DNA from: Actinophytocola xanthii
GTDB taxonomy: Bacteria > Actinomycetota > Actinomycetes > Mycobacteriales > Pseudonocardiaceae
Reading direction: 5' to 3'
Length of the DNA: 33,795 bases
Assembly: GCF_001921205.1 (NCBI RefSeq)
Contig: NZ_MSIE01000096.1
Location: 1 to 33,795 of the forward strand
The notes beneath the pieces were generated by a model. That model was given only the letters and a program-made list of their open reading frames with translations, was not told where the DNA came from and searched no databases. The stretch's first letter is position 1; each line of letters starts with the position of its first letter. Positions 23,910 to 31,348 of the stretch are shown here, in pieces. The position numbers and the translations under genes are program-made.

Positions 23910-24464
23910 TCAGGGCTGCTCGACGGTCTCCCGCCGCGCCAGCTCGGTGAACGCGGCCTCCAGGTAGCCGCGCAACGGGCGGCCACGCGCCGACACCAGG
24001 TCGGCGAGCAGGACGACGGCGTGCTGGTTGACCGCGGCCGCCGACGGGCGCGGCGGGACCGCGTTCCAGGGGTCGTCCGGCTCCGGCGGCCACGTGTCCC
24101 CGCTGCCGGCGTCCGGCGGGGTGTCCGGATGGATCCCGAGCGCGCCGCTGAGGACGACGACCAGCACGCCGGGGTCGATACCGGGGAACCACGGCGCCGC
24201 CGACCGGCCGCAGCGGCCGATGATCTCGCGGAGGTCGTCGCCGTCCACGCCGTCCGGGAGCACCTCCTCCAGCAACAGCCGAACGGCGTCGCCGAGGATG
24301 ACCCGCACGTGCTCGGGGTCGGCGAGCAGGAGGCGGCCGCAGGCGTCGTCGAACGCGACCGCGTCGCCTGCCTGCGCGGACGCGACCGCGTCGGTCACCG
24401 CCGACGCGATCACCCTCGCCGCCGGCGGCAGCTCGCCGAGCGTGAGCCGGGGTGCGCGTGCCAT
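23910..24464 (-). CDS. Unrecognised protein, downstream of manC cluster
   Basis: 184 residues from ATG 24464; TAGCGT lies 8 nt upstream, consistent with a leaderless promoter of its own. I do not recognise a family. The first half looks helical (LPPAARVIASAVTDAVASAQAGDAVAFDDA, then EHVRVILGDAVRLLLEEVLPDG) and the middle has LREIIGRCGRSAAPWFPGIDPGVLVVVLSGALGI. A Pro/Asp-rich stretch (about 115-140) separates a final helical part (NQHAVVLLADLVSARGRPLRGYLEAAFTELARR). No signal peptide or clear membrane helix. Codon use is normal for the chromosome, and the protein looks like a conserved genus-level gene. It is the last gene of the minus-strand run after manC and the 146-residue protein, and converges on the lipoprotein gene. 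Confidence 0.7.
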   Translation of the reverse strand: MARAPRLTLGELPPAARVIASAVTDAVASAQAGDAVAFDDACGRLLLADPEHVRVILGDAVRLLLEEVLPDGVDGDDLREIIGRCGRSAAPWFPGIDPGVLVVVLSGALGIHPDTPPDAGSGDTWPPEPDDPWNAVPPRPSAAAVNQHAVVLLADLVSARGRPLRGYLEAAFTELARRETVEQP

Positions 24465-24515
24465 GGCCGGGAACGCTACCGCCGCCCACCGACAACCGGC
24501 CGCCCCGGGTGTGCC

Positions 24516-24956
24516 CTAGCCCTCCAGGCGCTGGGAGAGGGTGGAGGGGGTGCTGGGGGGCTGCTTGGTGGTGGGGATGAGGCCGTCCAGCTCCTCGGTG
24601 TGGGCTTCCGGAGCCGGGGCTGGGCGGGGCCGGCGCTGCTGGCGGAGGCGCTCGGCGTCCTCGATGCGGCGCTGACGGGAGCGCATCCCGGGGGGAGTGG
24701 CGACCATGTCGGTCGCGGCCTCCTGGGCGATGGCGGGGACGTTCTCCGTCGGCCGGGCCCGGACCAGCGGGCTGGGGACGACCAGGGTGGCCTCGGGGTC
24801 GTCGTGGCGGTCATCGTTCGCGGCGACGACGGTGCGCGGGATCTGCAACGTGCTCGCGGCGTCCATGGGCGAAACGGCGCTCTCCGGTGTCACCACGAAG
24901 GCGCCTCGCGCCCGAGCCCGCGCCAGCGCGGCGTCAGCCCGTTCACGGGGGTCCAT
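24516..24956 (-). CDS. Unrecognised small disordered protein
   Basis: 146 residues from ATG 24956, with GGGAG about 10 nt upstream; earlier in-frame codons lie in the gap after manC. The start MDPRERADAALARARARGAFVVTPESAVSPMDA is a charged helix followed by a conserved-looking VVTPESAVSPMDAASTLQIPRTVV segment. The rest is rich in Pro, Arg, Glu and Thr (RSRQRRIEDAERLRQQRRPRPAPAPEAH) and is probably disordered. No signal peptide or membrane helix. I recall similar short proteins in Pseudonocardiaceae but no function. It lies 90 bases after manC on the same strand and 51 bases before the next hypothetical gene. A small inverted repeat GATCT-GAAAT-AGATC sits at 25030-25044, just after the manC stop. 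Confidence 0.7.
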   Translation of the reverse strand: MDPRERADAALARARARGAFVVTPESAVSPMDAASTLQIPRTVVAANDDRHDDPEATLVVPSPLVRARPTENVPAIAQEAATDMVATPPGMRSRQRRIEDAERLRQQRRPRPAPAPEAHTEELDGLIPTTKQPPSTPSTLSQRLEG

Positions 24957-25029
24957 GTGTCGGCCACTCCCTGCGCCGTTTGGATGTTGTCTGTCCAGCG
25001 TAGGCCTTTCGACGCGCCGCGTCAGCGAA

Positions 25030-25044
25030 GATCTGAAATAGATC
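25030..25044 (-). terminator. Small hairpin after manC
   Basis: GATCT and AGATC arms around a five-base loop lie 2 bases past the manC stop on the minus strand. Stem is short and A+T-rich, so it may only attenuate, or act as a regulator site for the next gene. Confidence 0.3.
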
Positions 25045-25046
25045 AC

Positions 25047-26153
25047 TCACACGTGCGCCGTGTGCCCGCGCTCCCGCAGGAGCTCGGTGAGCCGCTTGAT
25101 GTCCTGCGCCCGGTCCCGGTGGCAGACGAGCACGGCGTCCTGGGTGTCCACGACGATCAGGTCCCGCACCCCGAGGGTCGCGATCACCCGGGGGGCGCAG
25201 GAAACCGCGATCACGCCGGTCCCGTCGACGACCAGGACCGGAGCACCCTGCGGGCCGACCTCGACGATTCGCGCGCCCTCCACCTCACGGCCGAGCAGCT
25301 CGCCGACGGTCTCGAAGTCCCCGATGTCGTGCCAGCCGAAGTCTCCGGGCACGGTCGCCACGAGGCCCTCGGCGGCGGCCGGCTCCATCACCGCGTACTC
25401 GACGGCGACCTTCGGGACCGTGGGCCACAGCTGCCCGAGCACCGCCTCCTGGCGCTCGGTGTCCCAGGCGCGCGCGATCTCCCGGACCGGGTCGTGCACG
25501 TCGGGCCGGCGGGCGGCGAGCTCGGCGAGGAACACGTCGGTCCGCCACAGGAACATGCTCGCGTTCCACAGGTAGCTGCCCGACCCCAGGTACTCCGCGG
25601 CCACCTCGGCCGTCGGCTTCTCCCGGAACTCCAGCACCGCCTGGCGCACCCCGGGCCTCGCCGGCTCGCTGCACCGCAGGTAGCCGTACCCGGTCTCCGG
25701 CCGGGTCGGGGTGATGCCGATCGTCATCAGCAGCCCCTCGGCCGCGCCCTCGACCGCGTGCCCCACCACCTCCTGGAACGCCCGCGTGTCGGTGATCAGG
25801 TGGTCGGCGGCGAACGAGGCCATCACCGCGCCGGGCGCCCGCTCCTCGATGACCGCCGCGGCCAGCGCGATGGCCGCGCAGGAGTCCCTGGCGAACGGCT
25901 CGACGAGGATGTTGCGCTCGGGCAGCTCGGGCAGCTGGCGGGCGACCGAGGTGGCGTGCGCGACGCCGGTGACCACCAGCAGCCGCTCCGGTGTGGACAG
26001 CGGTTCCAGGCGGTCGAACGTGGCCTGCAGCAGCGACCGGTCGGTGCCGGTCAGCGCGTGCAGGAACTTCGGGTTGGCGGCCCGGGACAGCGGCCACAGC
26101 CTGGTGCCGCTGCCCCCGGCCGGCACCACCACGTGCAAGTCGGTCGGGCTCAT
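25047..26153 (-). CDS. manC: Mannose-1-phosphate guanylyltransferase (GDP-mannose pyrophosphorylase)
   Basis: 368 residues from ATG 26153, 7 nt after a TATCGT -10 box on the minus strand. The enzyme makes GDP-mannose from GTP and mannose-1-phosphate, the donor for mannosyl-lipids and mannan. N-terminal nucleotidyltransferase signature VVPAGGSGTRLWPLSRAANPKFL at about residues 9-31, nucleotide-binding ASFAADHLI, FREKP with the catalytic Lys at about 190, and GSYLWNASMFLWR are all present, followed by a WHDIGDFETV block and a left-handed beta-helix-like C-terminus. Only the single GMP domain is present, without the isomerase fused in long bacterial ManC proteins. In M. tuberculosis the syntenic gene is called manB (Rv3264c) and also lies near wbbL and fbiB. 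Confidence 0.93.
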   Translation of the reverse strand: MSPTDLHVVVPAGGSGTRLWPLSRAANPKFLHALTGTDRSLLQATFDRLEPLSTPERLLVVTGVAHATSVARQLPELPERNILVEPFARDSCAAIALAAAVIEERAPGAVMASFAADHLITDTRAFQEVVGHAVEGAAEGLLMTIGITPTRPETGYGYLRCSEPARPGVRQAVLEFREKPTAEVAAEYLGSGSYLWNASMFLWRTDVFLAELAARRPDVHDPVREIARAWDTERQEAVLGQLWPTVPKVAVEYAVMEPAAAEGLVATVPGDFGWHDIGDFETVGELLGREVEGARIVEVGPQGAPVLVVDGTGVIAVSCAPRVIATLGVRDLIVVDTQDAVLVCHRDRAQDIKRLTELLRERGHTAHV

Positions 26154-26160
26154 TCCGTTG

Positions 26161-26178
26161 ACGATATCCGGGTAGCGT
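26161..26178. promoter_or_regulatory. Back-to-back leaderless promoters for manC and the DNA glycosylase
   Basis: Minus-strand TATCGT (26161-26166) ends 7 nt before the manC ATG. Plus-strand TAGCGT (26173-26178) ends 7 nt before the glycosylase ATG at 26186. The whole intergenic space is 32 bases, so each -35 region must lie inside or next to the other gene. Neither gene has room for a ribosome binding site beyond the box. Confidence 0.6.
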
Positions 26179-26185
26179 CTGGCCC

Positions 26186-27100
26186 ATGAGGGTGCCTTCG
26201 GCCGAGCGGAGACTCATCCCGGACTTCCCGCTCGACCTGGCCGTGGTGCTCGCGCCGCTGCGCCGCGGCCACGCCGACCCGGCGTTCCGCCGCACCCCCG
26301 CCGGATGCACCTGGCTCGCCGCCAACACCGCCGCCGGTCCCGGCACCCTGGCCATCGCCCGCGCCGGCGGCGAGGTCCTCGCGCAGGCGTGGGGGCCCGG
26401 CACGGAGCCGCTGCTCGACGGCGTGCCCGCGCTGCTCGGGGCGCACGACGACGACTCCGACTTCCGTGCGCACCATCCGCTGGTCGCCGACCTCCGCCGG
26501 CGGATGCCGGCACTGCGGCTCGGTTCGACCAGTCGGGTGTGGGACCTGCTGGTGCCCTCGATCCTGGAGCAGAAGGTCACCGGCTACGAGGCACGCCGCT
26601 CCTGGCGGGAGCTGTGCCGGCGGTTCGGCGAGCCGGCCCCCGGACCCGCCCCGGCCGGGATGCGCGTCCCGCCGACGCCGAGGGCGATCCTGTCGGTGCC
26701 GGACTGGGAGTGGCACCGGGCCGGTGTCGACCTGGCCCGCCGGCGGGCGATCGTGGCGGGCGCGCGGGCGGCCCACCGGCTGGAGCGTGCGGTGGAGCTC
26801 GGTGGCCGGCCGGGACGCGACGTGCTGCGGACGGTGCCCGGCGTGGGCTTCTGGACCGCGGCCGAGGTCGCCCAGCGCGCCTGGGGCGACGCGGACGCGG
26901 TCAGCGTCGGCGACTTCCACGTCCCGAGCATCGTCGGCTATGCCCTGCTCGGCCGGAAGCTGGACGACGCCGGGATGCTCGAGGTGCTGGCGCCCTACGC
27001 CCCGCACCGGCACCGTGTCGTGCGCTACCTGGAGGCCGCTGGCATCTCCCGCCCCCGGTTCGGGCCGCGGTTCTCGCCCCGGGACTACCGGGCGATCTGA
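26186..27100 (+). CDS. DNA-3-methyladenine glycosylase, AlkA-like (HhH-GPD family)
   Basis: 304 residues from ATG 26186, following TAGCGT at leaderless spacing. The enzyme removes alkylated purines in base excision repair. The HhH-GPD core lies in the second half: VWDLLVPSILEQKVTGYEARRSW, then the helix-hairpin-helix LRTVPGVGFWTAAEVAQRAWGD and the catalytic Asp in SVGDFHVPSIVGYAL at about 245-260. The first half (DFPLDLAVVLAPLRRGHADPAF and WLAANTAAGPGTLAIA) matches the AlkA N-terminal beta domain. No iron-sulfur Cys cluster is present, which fits AlkA rather than Nth/MutY. Its last 16 bases overlap the convergent NUDIX gene. In M. tuberculosis a DNA-modification gene (Rv3263) lies in the same neighbourhood, but the family is different. 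Confidence 0.87.
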   Translation: MRVPSAERRLIPDFPLDLAVVLAPLRRGHADPAFRRTPAGCTWLAANTAAGPGTLAIARAGGEVLAQAWGPGTEPLLDGVPALLGAHDDDSDFRAHHPLVADLRRRMPALRLGSTSRVWDLLVPSILEQKVTGYEARRSWRELCRRFGEPAPGPAPAGMRVPPTPRAILSVPDWEWHRAGVDLARRRAIVAGARAAHRLERAVELGGRPGRDVLRTVPGVGFWTAAEVAQRAWGDADAVSVGDFHVPSIVGYALLGRKLDDAGMLEVLAPYAPHRHRVVRYLEAAGISRPRFGPRFSPRDYRAI

Positions 27101-27633
27101 GCGGCACTCGCCATCGCCGCCAGCCCGCTCACCCCGTCCGGGTCGGGCAGCGCGCCGAGCGGCCACCAGCGCAGGTCCAGCGACTCGGCGCTGCGCACCG
27201 GCTGCGCGGCGGTCGGTGCGCGGACGAGGAACCGGACGTCGAAGTGCCGGGTCGGCAGGCCGAGCGAGCAGGTGATCGGATGGACGTCCACGTGGACCGG
27301 GACCGGGTCGATGATCAGGCCCTCGATCCCGGACTCCTCGGTGGCCTCGCGCAGGGCCGCGCCGGCGAGCGTGCTGTCCGTGGCCTCGCAGTGCCCGCCG
27401 AGCTGTAGCCAGGCGCCGACGCGGGGGTGCAGGGTCAGCAGCAGGTGCTCGCCCTCGGCGTCGAGCACCAGCGCCGAGGCGGTGAGGTGGCCGGGCTCGC
27501 AGGATCGGGAGCAGGCGTCCGGACGGGCGGCCAGGAACCCCAGGAACGCCTCGCGCAGCGACCGCTGGGCGCGGTCGGGCGGTCGCCACGAGCTCAGCGT
27601 GGCGACCGCGTCGGCGTGGAGAGCGGTGGTCAC
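27085..27633 (-). CDS. NUDIX hydrolase
   Basis: 182 residues from GTG 27633; GTGA overlaps the fbiB stop by 4 bases, so translation is coupled. The Nudix region spans about 79-103 ([13 protein letters not shown] to REATEESGI); Glu99 and Glu100 would bind the metal. The first half of the box is one residue longer than the textbook spacing, as in some actinobacterial Nudix proteins. A Cys pair (CSRSCEPGH at about 41-49) precedes the domain. Substrate is unknown: nucleotide-sugar, dinucleotide or damaged nucleotides are possible, and tight linkage to fbiA-fbiB raises the idea of a role near F420 synthesis (inference). The 3' end overlaps the DNA glycosylase gene by 16 bases on the other strand, so antisense transcripts must cross there. 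Confidence 0.88.
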   Translation of the reverse strand: MTTALHADAVATLSSWRPPDRAQRSLREAFLGFLAARPDACSRSCEPGHLTASALVLDAEGEHLLLTLHPRVGAWLQLGGHCEATDSTLAGAALREATEESGIEGLIIDPVPVHVDVHPITCSLGLPTRHFDVRFLVRAPTAAQPVRSAESLDLRWWPLGALPDPDGVSGLAAMASAAQIAR

Positions 27634-28988
27634 AACTGGAGGAACCGGTCGTCGACGTCGCCGACCTCGCGCGGGGTCAATGGGCCGTCGGCGGGGTGGC
27701 CCACCGCGACCGCGCCGAGCGGTTCCCAGTCCGCGGGCAGCTCGAGGACCTCGCGGACCACGTCGGCGCAGAAGATCGTCGAGGACACCCAGCAGGATCC
27801 GAGCCCCTCGGCGGCCAGCGCCACCAGCAGGCCCTGCACGGCGGCACCCGAGGCGATCGTGAACATCGTCCGCTCGGCCTCGGCCCGCCGCGCGTCGGGA
27901 TAGGCGTGCGCGCCCTCGCGGACCAGGAACGGCACCACGATCTCGGTCGCGCCATACAGCAGGTCGCCGCGCCGCACCCGGCGGTCGATCCGCTCCTCGG
28001 AGAAGCCGTCGGCGGCGAGGTCGGCCCGCCAGCGCGCCCGCATCTCGTCGAGCAGCCGCTTGCGGCGCGCCCGGTCGGCCAGGTGTACGAACCGGACCGG
28101 CCTGGTGTGGTGCGGTGCCGGCGCGGTCAGCGCGGCCACCACCGCCCCGCGCAGCGCATCGATGTCCACCGGCTCGTCGGTGAAGGCCCGCACCGAGCGG
28201 CGCAGCAGCACGGCCTCACGCCGTCCCGCCGCCAGCGCCTCCTCGGTGCCCATCCGGAACAGGTCCTCGTCGACCGGCCGAACCAGCTCCCGCGCGGTGG
28301 ACTCGGCCGAGGGGATGATCGAGAGCCCGCGCACCACGGCCACCGGGATCCCGCCGAGCTTGCCCTTCACCAGGTCCGCGGCGGCGGCGATCTCGTCGGC
28401 GACCGCGACCTCGGTCACGGCCAGCTCGTTGCCCTGGCGGTCCACCCTGCCCTGGTAGCCGTGCAGCACCCGCAGCCCCGACGCGCCGATCGCGACGTCG
28501 GTCTGGCCGAGCCGCCAGGCGCGGCCCATCGTGTCGGTGATGATCACCGCGACCTCGACCCCGAGCCGTTCGCGCAGGCCGCCGCGCAGGGCGAACGCCG
28601 AGCCGTCCGGGTCCGCGGGCAGCAGCGCGAGCTCGTCGGCGGCCACGTTCGAGGCGTCGACGCCGGAGGCGGCCTGGACGATCCCCAGGCGGTTCTCGGT
28701 GATCAGCGTCCGGGCCCGGCGGGCCAGGATTCTGGTGGACTCCTCGAAGACCAGCCGTCGGCGGATCCGGTCCCGCTCCTCCTGGTCGGCCGGGACCCGA
28801 ACCAGTCGTCCCTCTATTTTGGACACCACTTTGCTGGTCACCACGACGACGTCCCCGGATCGCAGCCACGGGGCGGCACCGGCGAGCGCGCCGGTGAGGT
28901 CGTCGCCGGGACGGAACTCGGGCAGGCCCTCGACCGGCAGGACCTCGATCCGGCCCCGGGCCGCGTGGTCGCTCAGGTGATCAGTCAA
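27630..28988 (-). CDS. fbiB: Coenzyme F420:L-glutamate ligase / dehydro-F420-0 reductase (FbiB)
   Basis: 452 residues from a TTG at 28988, overlapping the fbiA stop by 8 bases; GGGG-rich sequence precedes it. Frames upstream to 29045 run inside fbiA and do not match the family. FbiB finishes F420: its N-terminal CofE-like domain (about 1-245) adds glutamates using GTP, and its C-terminal FMN nitroreductase-like domain (about 255-452) reduces dehydro-F420-0. Seen: [78 protein letters not shown], then [28 protein letters not shown] and [14 protein letters not shown]. The sequence matches mycobacterial FbiB over its full length. The fused form is typical of actinobacteria. Confidence 0.95.
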   Translation of the reverse strand: MTDHLSDHAARGRIEVLPVEGLPEFRPGDDLTGALAGAAPWLRSGDVVVVTSKVVSKIEGRLVRVPADQEERDRIRRRLVFEESTRILARRARTLITENRLGIVQAASGVDASNVAADELALLPADPDGSAFALRGGLRERLGVEVAVIITDTMGRAWRLGQTDVAIGASGLRVLHGYQGRVDRQGNELAVTEVAVADEIAAAADLVKGKLGGIPVAVVRGLSIIPSAESTARELVRPVDEDLFRMGTEEALAAGRREAVLLRRSVRAFTDEPVDIDALRGAVVAALTAPAPHHTRPVRFVHLADRARRKRLLDEMRARWRADLAADGFSEERIDRRVRRGDLLYGATEIVVPFLVREGAHAYPDARRAEAERTMFTIASGAAVQGLLVALAAEGLGSCWVSSTIFCADVVREVLELPADWEPLGAVAVGHPADGPLTPREVGDVDDRFLQL

Positions 28989-29955
28989 CGGAAACCCCGG
29001 CAACGGAGAACGCGGCCCGCACCATCTCGGCCGTCGCGTCCACATCGGACATCAACAGCGGCACGGCGCGGACCTCGACGCCGGGTACCTCGGCCCCGTC
29101 ACCGGTGTGCACCAGCCAACCGTCCAACAGCCCTTCGCCGTCGCGGCGCGAGCCGTAGTGCCGACCGACCGCCTCGGCGGTGGTCGCCACGCCGATCGCG
29201 GTCAGACAGGCGTCGGCCATGCCGCGCACCGGCCGGTCGGCCACGATCGGCGAGATTCCGACGACCGGTGCGGCCGTCTTCGCCAGGGCCGTCCGGATCC
29301 CCGGCACGGCCAGCACGGTACCCACGCTGACGACCGGGTTGGACGGCGCGAGCAGCACGATGTCGGCGTCGGCGACGGCGTCGAGCACGCCGGGCGCGGG
29401 TGTCGACTCCTCCGCGCCGACCGGCACGATCGAGTGCGCCGGCAGCGCGGCCTGGTGGCGGATCCACCACTCCTGGAAATGGATCGCCTGCCGCTGGCCG
29501 GTGTCCGGGTCGTCCACCACGACGTGGGTCTCCACCCGGTCGTCGGACATCGGCAGCAAATCCACGCCGGGCTGCCAGCGCGCGCAGAGCGCCTCGGTGA
29601 CCGCGGAGAGCGGGTAGCCGGCACGCAGCATCCGGGTGCGGACGAGGTGGGTGGCGATGTCCCTGTCGCCGAGCCCGAACCACTCGGACCCGGCCCCGTA
29701 GGCGGCCAGCTCCTCGCGGACCGTCCAGGTCTCGCCGGTGCGGCCCCACCCGCGCTCGGTGTCGATGCCGCCGCCGAGGGTGTACATGCACGTGTCGAGG
29801 TCCGGACAGATCCGCAGGCCGTGCAGCCACACGTCGTCCCCGGTGTTCACCACCGCGGTGACCCGGTGCTCGGCGCCGGGCAGGCCCAGTGCCCGCTTGA
29901 CCCCCTGCAGGAACCGGGCTCCGCCGACCCCGCCGACCACGACAGTCACCTTCAT
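28981..29955 (-). CDS. fbiA: 2-phospho-L-lactate / enolpyruvyl-phosphate transferase (FbiA, CofD family)
   Basis: 324 residues from ATG 29955, with GAAGG about 8 nt upstream. FbiA joins Fo with the phospho-lactate or phosphoenolpyruvate unit from its activated guanosine diphosphate form, giving F420-0 or dehydro-F420-0. Family marks: [48 protein letters not shown], a [12 protein letters not shown] segment, [15 protein letters not shown], and [22 protein letters not shown] with the substrate-binding Pro-Ser-Asn. The protein is cytoplasmic and of normal length. It lies 29 bases after the M50 protease gene on the same strand and overlaps fbiB. Together with the NUDIX gene these make a likely four-gene transcript. 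Confidence 0.95.
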   Translation of the reverse strand: MKVTVVVGGVGGARFLQGVKRALGLPGAEHRVTAVVNTGDDVWLHGLRICPDLDTCMYTLGGGIDTERGWGRTGETWTVREELAAYGAGSEWFGLGDRDIATHLVRTRMLRAGYPLSAVTEALCARWQPGVDLLPMSDDRVETHVVVDDPDTGQRQAIHFQEWWIRHQAALPAHSIVPVGAEESTPAPGVLDAVADADIVLLAPSNPVVSVGTVLAVPGIRTALAKTAAPVVGISPIVADRPVRGMADACLTAIGVATTAEAVGRHYGSRRDGEGLLDGWLVHTGDGAEVPGVEVRAVPLLMSDVDATAEMVRAAFSVAGVSVD

Positions 29956-29984
29956 AAGCCAACCTTCACGCTTTGTTCACCGAC

Positions 29985-30752
29985 TCACGTCCAGAAGCGG
30001 AACACGCTGTCGCCGATCCCGGCGAGCAGGCCGTCACCACCGACGAGGTCGAACACCGACAGGGACACCTCGCTGAACGCCTGACCGATCGCGGGTATGC
30101 CGATGAGGCAGGCGAACAGGATCAGCGGCGCCCACGGACGGGCCTTGGCGCCGAACCGCTGCGCCTCGTAGGACAGGAACGGCTCCAGCGCGCCCCAGCC
30201 GTCGAGGCCGGGGATCGGCAGGATGTTCAGCACGAACGCGAAGACCTGCAGCAGTGCGAGGTAGGACAGGGCGGCGGCCAGCCAGAACGTGGGCTGGAAC
30301 ACGGCGACAGCGATGATCAGGATCGCGCCGAGCAGGAGGTTGAAGAACGGTCCGGCCAGCGACACCATCGAGTCGATCCGCTTGGAGCGCAGGGCGTGGT
30401 GGTTGATCCACACCGCGCCGCCGGGCAGCGGGATGCCGCCGATGGCCAGGATCAGCAGCGGCAGCACCAGGCTGAACACCGGGTCGGTGTAGCGCCGCGG
30501 ATCCAGGGTCAGGTAGCCCTTGAAGTAGACCTCCCGGTCACCGCCCTTGTAGGCCACGATCGCGTGCCCGAACTCGTGCAGGCACAGCGAGACGCCCCAC
30601 CCGGCGAGCACCATCAGGAACGTTCCTGCCTCCACCGCCACGGTCGGCCGGCCGGTGCCGTCGTCGCCGAACACGATGGCCAGCGCGCCGCCGACGGCCA
30701 CGGCGAGGATGGCGAGGAACACGGGCGAGGGTCGGACCGCTGAGCGCTGCAC
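29985..30752 (-). CDS. Site-2 protease family membrane metalloprotease (M50)
   Basis: 255 residues from GTG 30752; CAGACT ends 6 nt upstream, compatible with a leaderless start, and longer in-frame starts lack a ribosome binding site. About six hydrophobic segments run through the protein. The zinc site is HEFGH at 59-63, inside the second membrane helix, and the third ligand is likely in NILPIPGLDGW at 176-186, as in short bacterial site-2 proteases. These enzymes cut transmembrane segments of regulators such as anti-sigma factors; here the substrate is unknown. No PDZ or CBS domain is present. It is divergent from whiB2 and 29 bases before fbiA. It is not linked by sequence to the sigma fusion at 1-1013, about 29 kb away. 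Confidence 0.87.
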   Translation of the reverse strand: MQRSAVRPSPVFLAILAVAVGGALAIVFGDDGTGRPTVAVEAGTFLMVLAGWGVSLCLHEFGHAIVAYKGGDREVYFKGYLTLDPRRYTDPVFSLVLPLLILAIGGIPLPGGAVWINHHALRSKRIDSMVSLAGPFFNLLLGAILIIAVAVFQPTFWLAAALSYLALLQVFAFVLNILPIPGLDGWGALEPFLSYEAQRFGAKARPWAPLILFACLIGIPAIGQAFSEVSLSVFDLVGGDGLLAGIGDSVFRFWT

Positions 30753-30837
30753 GCCACGAGTCTGCCAAGGTGGGCCGCCGCGGCCGGACGCACCCTGGTT
30801 CACCGGTCCCGACCGCACCTCGTTGCCCGTTTTCCGC

Positions 30838-30851
30838 TGCCCTTTAGGGCA
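30838..30851. promoter_or_regulatory. 14-base palindrome TGCCCT-TT-AGGGCA upstream of whiB2
   Basis: Six-base perfect arms around TT, lying 21 bases upstream of the whiB2 -35 box and within the 231-base gap shared with the divergent M50 gene. Position suits an activator or repressor site. The regulator is unknown. Confidence 0.45.
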
Positions 30852-30872
30852 TCACCCGGCTGGGTACTTCGC

Positions 30873-30901
30873 TTGACGCGCCGGCATGACACGGGTGTAA
30901 T
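30873..30901 (+). promoter_or_regulatory. Strong sigma-70-type promoter of whiB2
   Basis: TTGACG at 30873-30878 and TGTAAT at 30896-30901 are 17 bases apart, near-consensus for the main actinobacterial sigma factor. The expected transcript start is around 30908, giving a leader of about 75 bases before the whiB2 ATG. This also argues against starts upstream of about 30905. Confidence 0.75.
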
Positions 30902-30983
30902 CACATCGATGTCATTCGCCGGTGAGAGGGCGAGTGGTGTCCGCCAACCCGGGGAGCGCGAAAGGCGAGGAGGCGGACGGGAC

Positions 30984-31301
30984 ATGACACTGGAAATCAG
31001 CGATGGGAGTCGCGTCGTGGAGTGGGGGGAGCACCCGCACGAGGAGCTGGGTGTTCTAGCCGAGCTGTTCGACGAGGCGGAAGAGCAGGAGTGGCAGGAG
31101 CGCGCGCTGTGCGCGCAGACCGACCCGGAGGCGTTCTTCCCCGAGAAGGGCGGGTCGACGCGGGAGGCCAAGCGCATCTGTCAGGGGTGTGAGGTGCGCG
31201 CGGAGTGCCTGGAGTACGCGCTGGCCCACGACGAGCGGTTCGGCATCTGGGGCGGCCTGTCCGAGCGGGAACGGCGTAAGCTGAAGAAACGCGTTATCTA
31301 G
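30984..31301 (+). CDS. whiB2: WhiB-family iron-sulfur transcriptional regulator, WhiB2 type
   Basis: 105 residues from ATG 30984, with GAGGAGG about 11 nt upstream; an in-frame ATG at 30909 and earlier codons lie in the leader. WhiB2 (WhmD, Streptomyces WhiB) controls septation and cell division and holds a [4Fe-4S] cluster. The cluster Cys residues are Cys43, Cys66, Cys69 and Cys75 in the C-x2-C-x5-C pattern. GIWGG at 87-91 is the WhiB turn that contacts the primary sigma factor, and RERRKLKKR at the end binds DNA. The first 40 residues are acidic. Long leader and strong promoter suggest tight control. In M. tuberculosis whiB2 (Rv3260c) is also divergent from the fbiA side. The large glycosyltransferase gene starts 47 bases downstream. 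Confidence 0.95.
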   Translation: MTLEISDGSRVVEWGEHPHEELGVLAELFDEAEEQEWQERALCAQTDPEAFFPEKGGSTREAKRICQGCEVRAECLEYALAHDERFGIWGGLSERERRKLKKRVI

Positions 31302-31348
31302 TCGCGACTTTCATGATGGGCTGAGGCCGTTCATGGCATCTTGTGCGA

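Noticed and set aside
24021-26189. 722-codon open frame on the plus strand
   Set aside because: Antisense to manC and the two hypothetical genes; no recognisable domain and no sensible start.
30873-30983. N-terminal extension of WhiB2 (in-frame codons from 30873)
   Set aside because: The extension overlaps the -35/-10 promoter, lacks family similarity and has no ribosome binding site, whereas GAGGAGG precedes ATG 30984.
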